Source of the DNA: Actinostola sp. cb2023
Lineage: Eukaryota > Cnidaria > Anthozoa > Actiniaria > Actinostolidae
DNA: 64,000 bases
Assembly (NCBI GenBank): GCA_033675265.1
Contig: JAUJYZ010000781.1
Location: 186,001 to 250,000, forward strand
Reading direction: 5' to 3'
Of this stretch, positions 21,626 to 31,323 are shown in pieces (position 1 is the first letter of the stretch; each line of letters opens with the position of its first letter). The translations under genes and the position numbers were made by a program. The notes beneath the pieces are model-generated. The model was not told where the DNA came from and did not search any database. It worked only from the letters and a program-made list of their open reading frames with translations.

Positions 21626-23553
21626 GAGTTTGACTTTTGGTCGCGGGTCGCGGGTAGATGGTGCGGGTGCGGGTAGATGGTGCGGGTGCGGGTAAAAAGG
21701 TGCGGGTGCGGGTAAAAAGTGCGGGTAGAAATATACAATTTTTTTTATTTTATTTAAAAATATCGATTTTGTCATAAAGTCGATAATTAAGGTAATCGTT
21801 AATTAAAAAAACCTAACCCTTCTTCTTTATACTTTGGCATGGTGGTTCTATTTCTGGCATCTTAAATATGGTTCATGTTCACACCTTGTCAGAAGAAAGA
21901 ATCGTTAAAATTGGAATATTTTCTAGTTCTTCTGACATGAATAAAAATAAAAATGTATGTTTTACTAAAAGTTTGTGGGTATCGCCATCAGCTTTACCAC
22001 TAGGACTCCCCTCGTTTAATTACTGGTTAGTAATCAGCTGGATAATTTCTAGCATTTTGTAAAAACTGTCAGATCAGACAACAAAAAGGGATGTGACGTC
22101 TTGTCAATCATATGCATGGTTAACAAATTAGTAAGCCCGGCCAAAGGTCATCTTCTTCATTACCTGGACACAGGGACTGCATGTGCGATTCATTCATTCG
22201 AGTATTGTATTATCAGTGGTTATAGAAGACTTCTAGTAATTGTGCAGGTAAGTGTTACACACTGCTTCCATTTAATGACTACTAGTACTCTAGCAATTGT
22301 GAATCACAATTTACCGGGATCGGCTAACAATGTCGCTGGAAGTATGTGAAGTGAATGATTCAGTCCTTGATGCTATATGAAAAAAACACAAACGCCGTTT
22401 AATTATAATATATAACACTTTTCGGACTTGTGCTTATTTGGAATAAAGCAATTGTGCAATTCATATATGATTTGGCTTCAGAAACTCCAGCACATAGCGA
22501 AGTCAGCATTTATAATTCTGACACAAGAATTTGGTATTTTAGAAACCAGCATTTTACTCAGGCAAATGAAGAGCAATTTCTAATTTTTAATTTTCCCTTG
22601 TCTCGTTATGTTCAAGGAAAATGGATTCCATTTTAAAGACTCGAATTGTCGAAGCAGGATATCAAGTCAGCCATGACCCCGGTTCGGACGGGAACTGTTT
22701 CTACCGTGCCGCAGCTTTCCAGCTTGGACTACCTTGGGAGTCAGTAAAAGACGATGTGTTCCACTAGACTATCTTCAGCTCAACCAGTACGACGGGAGTT
22801 TTTTTTAATGTTTCATGTGTCCGCGTATCGTGCAATTGAGTGGGACTGGGAACGAGACCATGAGGCTTGAGATTTCCAAGGCGCTTCATGCGTAATTTTT
22901 CGAAGGAAATCTCGCAGGTCCTTGCACTCTTTCCTCGTCGATTCTGTGAAATTTGTTAAAAAAATCAAGTTATCGAATTAATTTTCTTTTTTATAGCAAC
23001 AAGGAAACGACCGCCAGTAGATATTTAAATTATCAAAATAACACATATATTTAAAGGAACTCGTAAGTTTATATTGTTGATTTTATCGCAGTTGAGTTTG
23101 TGATATCGATTTTAGGGGTGCGAACGACGAGACCCGTCACTGTTGCCACTTGGCGTACTAAGAAAACAAGAAAATGCAGTAGAGTGAAGTTATTTATTAT
23201 GTTTATCTAATTTTTATTTTTATTCTTTTACCCGTCGAAGTGAAGCAGTGATAACCTACCAACTGAACATGAACCATATTTAAGATGCCAGAAATAGAAC
23301 CACCATGCCAAAGTATAAAGACAAGAAGGGTTAGGTTTTTTTAATGAACGATTACCTTGAGCATGAATCATGCTTTGAAAAAAATTATCGACTTTATGAC
23401 AAAATCGATATTTTTAAATTAAAAAAATTTTTTTTGTATATTTCTACCCGCACTTTTTACCCGCACCCGCACCTTTTTACCCGCACCCGCACCATCTACC
23501 CGCACCCGCACCATCTACCCGCGACCCGCGACCCGCGACCAAAAGTCAAACTC
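21626..23553. mobile_element. Mutator-like (MULE) non-autonomous element, 1928 bp
   Basis: The terminal inverted repeats are about 255 bp long, starting GAGTTTGACTTTTGGTCGCG, with subterminal GTGCGGGTGCGGGTAGATG repeats. They lead to a block containing TTTGGCATGGTGGTTCTA, which has its complement on the right. Long inverted ends plus a 9-bp target duplication are the hallmark of MULEs. The interior (21880-23265) has no transposase. It has donor-like GTAAGTG at 22247 and an OTU protease fragment at 22621. It is inserted into the 86-bp satellite. Confidence 0.8.
22621..22810 (+). pseudogene. OTU-domain cysteine protease fragment inside the MULE
   Basis: An ATG at 22621 opens 48 codons to a TAG at 22765. 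The peptide contains GSDGNCFYRAAAFQLG, which matches the OTU deubiquitinase active-site block D-G-N-C-(L/F)-(F/Y)-R, with the catalytic Cys present. A continuation reading DYLQLNQYDGSFF, also OTU-like, lies in another frame just past the stop (22767-22805) and then hits TAA. The domain is therefore frameshifted and truncated: no catalytic His region is seen. It could be a host gene fragment captured by the MULE or the relic of a protease the element family carried. Confidence 0.6.
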
Positions 23554-24135
23554 CGGGAATAGGCATGAAATTGCCAGTGTTTGATTTGTAAAATGACTTT
23601 CTCGGCGGGAGTTCGAGGAATTATTGCAAATGAGTTATGCGTGAACAGGCATGAAAATGCCAGTGTTTGATTTGTAAAATGACCTTGTCGGGTTGGTTCA
23701 GAGAATATTGCAAATGAGTTCTTGTGAATAACTATTGTTCTTTGAAAACAGGCTTGACAATACCAGTGGGTAATTTGTAAAATGACCTTCTCGTCGGGTT
23801 GGTTCAGAGAATACTGCAAATGAGTTCTTGTGAATAGCTATTGTTCTTTGAAAACAGGCTTGACAATACCAGTGTTTGATTTGTAAAATTACCTTCTCGT
23901 CGGGTTGGTTCAGAGAATATTGCAAATTAGTTCTTGTGAATAGCTATTGTTCTTTGTAAACAGGCTTGACAATACCAGTGGGTAATTTATAAAATGACCT
24001 TCTCGTCGGGTTGGTTCAGAGAAGACTGCAAATGAGTTCTTGGGAATAGCTGTTCTGTGTAATCGGGTACTATATGCCGTCGCTTGATTGGCTAAATGAC
24101 TGCTCGGGCGGGGTGTCCGATCGAGAAGAGATTGC
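23554..24135 (+). repeat. satellite array, right part (begins with the right 9-bp duplication)
   Basis: CGGGAATAG (23554-23562) is the right target duplication. One to two 86-bp units follow, then about four diverged, longer units (about 105 bp) with CTTCTCGTCGGGTTGGTTCAGAG and a TATTGTTCTTTG insert. The unit type changes across the MULE site. Confidence 0.8.
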
Positions 24136-25900
24136 AATTGTAATGAAGCAAATTTGAATTTCTAGTAGCTCTTCGGCTTGTCATTTATGGATTCAGACAC
24201 GGAATGACAAGCTGTTAAAACCTTACAAGGCGATGGATACTTAATTTGACAAAGCCATCGGTTGAGAGCTTTCTGAGAATAATTATGAACCCGGCTTCCG
24301 GACTTCCCGGGCCCGAGTTTACATACCGAGTTTAACAAATATGAAGCGTTGGAGTTGGTGGTTTCGTGAAAGAACGCAGCTCATGATACTAATAATGGAA
24401 AGAGTAACTACTACCGAATTACCTATGAGACACTCCGGGATAAAGTTACTGAGGAAAATGTATATCACAGGGCACGGGTGTTTGCTGCTTGTACTTTCAA
24501 TCAGTACCTGTTTCTACTTTCAAACAGTACGTACTGAAAGATTTGATCACTCTCGGCGCAAAAAATAATAAAGTTCGACTGTTGGTGCACGGAGTCATGA
24601 AAATGAGTTTGACCTACCAATAAACAGTGTATATACGTGTAAGATTTAATAGCTTCAACATATTTATATACAATAAAACGAAAGTTAAGTCTCAGAGTTT
24701 TGATAGCTTTGAAAAAAGGGGTATCTAAATCAACCCCCCCGGTAATACTGGGTCTTGGCTGTTATCTCTCTGCTGACTTGTCGGGGTTTGTTCTCGTAAC
24801 ACGTCATCCCGTTTCTTGATCTTTTATTCCAGGAGAGTATATCCTGGCCTGGGGAACGTGATGTTCAATTTTCACATACGGATCACCGCGCAAGCAGAAA
24901 TAACGGAAAATGATCATGTGCCAAACCCCGTCAATGTCGGCGGATAGATGACACAGGTCAGGGCCGGATCCAGAAATTTGTGAGGGGGTGTCCAAATAAA
25001 AAAAAAAATCGGAAACTGTTTTTATCAGTTTACACGATTCCTGGTTTCTCGAGGTAGCTATTGTCTTCGAGGCTAATTCGAGTTTACTAATTTTGAAGCG
25101 TCCCACCACGCCACCAATTGGCGCTTAGAAGAGCATGTCCACCAGCGTAAGACGTCTTGGATGCTTCCTGGCAAAGTTCGTTATTATGGTTTTAATGTCA
25201 ATGGGCATGTCATAATGGACATGCGTTAACGCTAGATCGTTACGTCGGTCCTATCCCATAATGCTTCTCATGTAGGTCTTTTTAAAAGTAGGTGAGCTCA
25301 CTGTTGGCTCTCTCGGTCTCACAAGATGACACTCCGATAGTATCTCTGTTGTAGCTCCTGTCAGCTGCCATTTCTCCAAGAGATCGTTCAATCGCAGGGG
25401 ATAGCTCGCATATAAATACTTCGAAACTGTCGTGCCTCTACAGACCTGGTATGACGCGTGTCAAGAAGGCGTTTCCTTTCTGCATCTGACAGGACCTCCT
25501 TTATCCACTCCTGCAGGTCTTGTTTCTTTTTGGTGAATTGTTGAAGCTGATAGCACAACTTGCTCGGATGTGTCCACCATGTTTCTAACGGCAACCGTTG
25601 CTTGGAACACTAACTAATCTGATATTTAAATCCATTCAGTTGAGCAACTCAATTAGTGTTCACGCTACGATGAACGTACCTGTTAAAAGTTTCCAGAATG
25701 GAACGCTGTTTTGGAGCACGAGCTCTTTTTTATGATATATTTGAATTATTTAATTCTCGTCAAAAGAACTGAAGACTGAACGATACAGCAGCGTGTCAAA
25801 AGCTCGGCATATCAGACAGTTAATTATTGTAACGCAGAATTGGCTTGTTTGTCTAGCCTAATTTTCATCTCGTTTTTTTTTTTTTTAACGTATTGGATCT
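24136..25900 (-). pseudogene. spacer with coding-like fragments on both strands, unknown proteins
   Basis: On the minus strand, 25388-25594 reads through DLQEWIKEVLSDAERKRLL to TGA, and 24804-24925 reads YFCLRGDPYVKIEHHVPQAR to a stop. On the plus strand about 24380-24530 contains NYYRITYETLRDKVTEENVY with an upstream in-frame stop. These have protein-like composition but no motif I recognise. They may be pieces of decayed transposon or host genes. No start, splice or full domain can be supported. Confidence 0.25.
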
Positions 25901-25904
25901 AAAG

Positions 25905-26462
25905 ATAATCACCGAAGGGCGAAGGCTCTAACAACATGATTTATCAACACGAGACATTGCTTCTGAATTCACAAACATTGTTGGAGGAAGGTTATGTCGT
26001 CTTGTTTTCAAAACTGGATAACCACAATAATTCATAGAGATATGGATATATCAATCCAATACTAGTACTTCAAAGGGTTTAGAGACCCTTAGAACTTAGA
26101 ATAAAGTGAGTTGATACACGCAGTGAAAAACTGAAAATAAAAGCAATGCGAGCAGAGGTAAACCCATATTTACACTTAATTCTAAACATTGTTAATCACT
26201 TTGCGATGCCTAGTTTATGTATACGGTATTTGTATAATTTGTATGGATATATTTATGGTACCAATTAATCTATGTCATTGTCATTCATGATTCGCTGAGT
26301 TTGTGAAATCGCAGTACTGAAATTGCAAGGAAAGCATGTTCTATCGAGTCACGCAACGAGCGACCAAACGCTGTTTTAATCGCACTAAGATATCTATATT
26401 TAGTTCTGAAATAGGCTACATATCAGTTAGAAGCCCGACTTCACGCTAGTAGAGCATCTAGT
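25905..26462 (+). repeat. Helitron-like repeat, type A, copy 3 (full length)
   Basis: From GATAATCACCGAAGG to the hairpin ACGCTAGTAGAGCAT and CTAGTT, with small deletions relative to copy 1. It is the only copy with both shared boundaries inside the window. Confidence 0.6.
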
Positions 26463-26879
26463 TATATTATTATTTTCCCGTCTCTTCGTTTTCTTTCTTC
26501 TTTTGAGGGGTGGAGGTGAAAACATTTGGAAGTGAAAAGAAAAACCTCAGCCGAAGGGGGTATCCGTGGGGCACCCCCTGAACATACCTCTGTCATGTTA
26601 CTAATCCCTGAGAGGATACCAATGAACTGAAACGCTTTGTGTGTGTGTTTCCTAATGCCAATCTGGCGTAAACTCGCCAGCCAGGATGAGTATCATAAAG
26701 TATACAGCTAAGGCATTTTTACCCCGATATTTGTGGTTTTAGTTTTGGGTGAGGATTGGGGAGTTATGAGGATTGGGGTATTATTTCTAGTGAAATAAGG
26801 TTTGGGAGAAGGAACTGATATGAGAATTGAGGGTTTGTGGAACTCACAGCAACAAAGTTGTAACAGACAGGTGCAAGGG

Positions 26880-27251
26880 CGGCTGATCAATATTTTATCC
26901 CATACCTTAATTCAGCTGAGCATGAATGAGAGTGTTATGTAATAGAATACTATTCATAACACTCTAATGAGATGCAAAGATGAAATACGGTATAATAATA
27001 ATCGTTAACCTCGTTAACACAGTGGCAATATATACGGCATCAAAGGCAGGACACTCCCTTCTTGCTCAGTTCCAGCGGAACAGTGGTCAGATGAACGGCC
27101 CACCCACCCGCCCAATAGATTCGCGTGGGTCGTATTCTCCTGACCACCTAAGCCAAGCTGTTCCAGCTTGGCTTAGACCGCCTGATCAATATTTTATTCC
27201 ATACCTTAATTCAGCTGAGCATGAATGAGAGTGTTATGTAATAGAATACTT
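26880..27251 (+). repeat. direct-repeat-bounded unit
   Basis: About 72 bp (CTGATCAATATTTTAT...GAGTGTTATGTAATAGAATAC) occurs at 26884-26952 and again at 27181-27250 in the same orientation. Between them is the repeat shared with 20216-20376. Direct terminal repeats could be tiny LTRs or a tandem duplication. Confidence 0.55.
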
Positions 27252-28213
27252 TTCCGTGAACCGAAGAGACGAAGTCGTCGTACGCTACAGGCCCGTGGGG
27301 GGTACCCAGGGTAAAGTCGTTATTTTGTCGCTAATGGCGGGGCGTGGAAGAGAAGTTCATATCAAGAAAGACTGAACGTTGGGATTCTTTTCCCTATTCA
27401 TGGTAAGTTTAGAAGTTTACAATTCATGTCAACTTTAAGTAAATCTAGAAGAAATTCGACGGTTTTAAAGTAGTCCTTTTTCATTTTGAATGGTTGAGAA
27501 ACTTTGGATGTGTTGTGCTCGACACTTTTGTTGAAAATAAACTGATCTAAAAGTACTTTTTGTCATGGTTTTTACGTAGTACCAGTTGCTCTAAATGTTC
27601 TCTAATGAAAGGACTTGCCTATAATAGGATAGAGGGGCTGCTTAATACTCCTCAACAAATCAGTTTTTTTCTATAAATTATGACTGAACTATTTCAGTAT
27701 TTGACAAGTGTGTAGACTGTAGTTGTCAGTGATCGAAATACACTTCAACAAGGAACCTCTCTCAACTGACTGATTTTACTTTATCTGTTTAAACATTACT
27801 GACTCTCTCATCTAGAAAGTGTTTGACATAATTTTGAACTTTACTTATAGTTCTTCTGACACAAGGGAACGCCAACACAGCATAAACCATCTGAAGCAAA
27901 AATATCAAGTAGACAAACTCAAATTCACCGGCTGACATCGAAGGAGACATGAATGGCGATGGACTCGTGAAGCTGCCGTGAACTAAAATATTAACAGTTG
28001 TTTGTTATTGTCATTGAAATAGCACGACACATTTAGCAAATATTTAAGTCTTACTATCATCTGAGAGAAACAGAGTAATTTTAACGGCGTATTTTTCGTA
28101 ACGGAACGTAAGCGTGAAGCTTATCGCTTCCAACTTCGATGTTTGCTATTCAATCAGTCATGATCAGTGATTCACAACTTGTTCGTTGTGTATAATATTA
28201 TTTCATTGTTATT
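27252..28213. other. unclassified spacer
   Basis: No gene or repeat is recognised in this AT-rich stretch. Confidence 0.35.
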
Positions 28214-28886
28214 TTAAAAGGTGACTCAAAGTAGTTTTTTACTGACCACACTTACACTTTTCATTTGGCGAATTGATGGACTTATCCTAGACCGATCAAA
28301 ACGACTTTTGCACCAGTTATCGGGCAAAGATGGAAATTTAGAATTATGTCAATTTCAGCTCAATCGAGGTTTCCTTGGCAACGATAAACAAAGATCGTTG
28401 AAATCAGTTTTACTAAAATATCTCAAGATTTCGATGAGCTCTAGACAAGCGACTATATGCATGATAAACTACATACTAAGTCAAAGTATCTGAGACAGAA
28501 TTCAAACTTTTTGATCAGAGCGATTTTGAATAATTTGCATAAAGAATCTTTATGCAAATTATTCAAAATCGCTCTGATCAAAAATTTTGAATTCTATCTC
28601 AGATACTTTGCCTTTGTATGTAGTTTATCACGCATATAGTCGCTTGTCTAGAGCTCATCGAAATCTTGAGATATTTTAGAAAAACTGATTTCAACGATCT
28701 TTGTTTATCTTTGTTTATCGTTGCCAAGGAAACTTCGATCGAGCTGATATTGATATAATTCTAAATTTCCATCTTTACCCGATAACTGGTGCAAAAGTCG
28801 TTTTGATCGGTCTAGGATAAGTCTATCAATTCACCAAATGAAAAGTAGAAGTGTGGTCAGTTAAAAACTACTTCGAGCCACCTTAA
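28214..28886. mobile_element. 670-bp fold-back element
   Basis: The whole interval is one inverted repeat centred near 28550, where ATAATTTGCATAAAGA meets its complement directly. The outer ends are TTAAAAGGTGACTC and GAGCCACCTTAA. The arms are about 330 bp and roughly 90% alike by eye. The open frames across it come from the repeat and are not called. Confidence 0.85.
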
Positions 28887-29829
28887 GCTTATTTCCATGC
28901 TATTGCTGTCAATATAGTGAATAAATTGCACAGAAAGTAACGGCAAAACAGTGTGTAAAAAGCTAGTAAACTTATTGTTGAAATAAATACGTTTGTTTGT
29001 CATTTTGTGTACAAGTACTAATAGCAAATGTGTTGTGCAGTACTAAATATTGAGACTATTCAGCATTTATAAAACACAATGCGTCAATTTTGAAGATTTT
29101 AATCGATAAAAATCGAAATACAAAACAAATACTTTACAGAGGTCAAAACAGAAAACAAATAAAGTATATTGTAGATGTTTTGACTCATGTTTAGTGAACA
29201 TATCAATGTTAAAACTTGCCAAAAAGAGCATCGTTCAGATTTGCCGAGCGCTTGTCGATGCCTTCTCGAAGGTAAAATCCGACTACTTCACGGAAAAGTG
29301 CACCATCTACTTGCGCCGCACATCGGTCCACGAAGCTCAAAATTTCAAAAATTAGTTTCTCAGCGTACGTTGAAGTTAGACGACTGACACTTACAAAGTG
29401 TTTCGAGAATACGGTAAAGTTTAGTTATTCGGAGAAAAATTGAATTTTCACATCACATTGACAAAATTAGGGTCAAAAACGTATTTGTCACGTGACCGAG
29501 TTTCATACCTTGTTTCAATATACACATTTGCTGCGGGACGCGCGGGATGCACACAGGAAGCCCAACATAGGACATTACTCAGCACAGGGAACCCAACATA
29601 TGTATTGCGCGCGTGCGCTTTACCACAGGGAACCCATCAAAAAAAAAATGTTTTTTAGTAGCCTCAAAAGCAATGGTTGGGCTGCCTGTGGAAAAGTACT
29701 TATTGAGCACATGTGGCTCTTACAGTCCTCACAGTAAATATCGTCATTCTTTTGTTTTGTTTCATTGTGTTAAATGCTAGTAAAATACGGTTAGATTTTG
29801 TTTGTACAATCAGTATTATTATTGTAGAA
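28887..29829. other. spacer with a dispersed-repeat fragment
   Basis: 29540-29705 carries CACAGGGAACCCATCAAAA and GCAATGGTTGGGCT, shared with 18150-18390. No gene is supported. Confidence 0.4.
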
Positions 29830-30425
29830 ACGATCGTTTAATTATCTCGTCACGTCCTGTGTATGGAATTTCATGTATTCAGTAGAAGACATGGTAAATA
29901 CTCTTGATGGATTGTGATGTTCTAGAGAAAGTGATGGATCTAAGCAATGTACACAAGTATAATGATGCATGTTATGGTGACAATAAATGTACAACAATTC
30001 AGATCGCGTTATGCAAAGTATGTCCATTATAATTATACTCGTGTTGTGTGTGAATGTCATGGCTCTAGTTATTTTTGTAGAAGCGATCGTTTATCTCGTC
30101 AAGTAGAAGACATGGTAAATACTCTTGATGATTGTGATATTCTAGAAAAAGCTATTCTTGTGCTGGGAGATTTGATTATTGTACATATACAATACTTTAT
30201 GATCATTCTAAACCATAGTGCGTTAATGAATTACCTTGCCTACGTGTTTGATGCATTAGTCTAGGGCGCGCGGGCTCTTGCTCGAGCTTTATTGCCATTG
30301 ACAATATTTCATTGACAATGGATATATGGTCGAGAGCAAATCAGATTCAGTCGAGATTACCAATCGCAGCAACCACTGCTTGCTCTAAGAAGCCCGACTT
30401 ACGCTACTAGAGCGTCTAGTTATTA
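29830..30425 (+). repeat. Helitron-like repeat, type B, copy 2
   Basis: Matches 13850-14225 inverted. It contains an internal duplication (GTAGAAGACATGGTAAATAC at about 29884 and 30105) and ends ACGCTACTAGAGCGTCTAGT at about 30422. Confidence 0.55.
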
Positions 30426-30474
30426 ACTATTTCATGGATATAATATTTGCACTCTAGTATTCTCTAAGTTAGTC

Positions 30475-30570
30475 ATTAGTATTCCCTATATAGAGAATAC
30501 TAATAAGGCTTTGTAACAAAAGAAAACAAAGAGCTTTATTAGTATTCTCTATATAGAGAATACTAATGAG
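30475..30570. repeat. paired 30-bp perfect palindromes
   Basis: ATTAGTATTCTCTATATAGA-GAATACTAAT is a self-palindrome at about 30538-30567. A near-identical palindrome lies at about 30476-30505, and the two are also inverted relative to each other around AAGGCTTTG/AAAGAGCTTT. Confidence 0.8.
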
Positions 30571-30699
30571 TCCATTGTTAAAGTCCTATTAGTTACTTTA
30601 TGAGATATAGAGCGCACAAATGCTGGACGCTGATTGGTCGAGTGAGTATGACTATATTCTAATGAGTAATTAGATATCTATATATACATAGTCCAGCCA

Positions 30700-31190
<491 letters not shown>

Positions 31191-31323
31191 TTTTATGAGT
31201 AATTTTAGATATCTATATACATTTTACCCGCGTGACTTAACTCACAAAACAACTTAACAGTTTTAAAATGTTCAATTGACTTGGTCGTCATAATAAGGAC
31301 ATTTATATATAGTCTTGGATCGA

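Noticed and set aside
20680..24135. CRISPR-like array
   Set aside because: Units are contiguous satellite repeats without unique spacers, in a eukaryotic genome with introns.
28221..28639. Open frames in the 670-bp fold-back
   Set aside because: Mirror-image frames of a non-coding hairpin with no domain.
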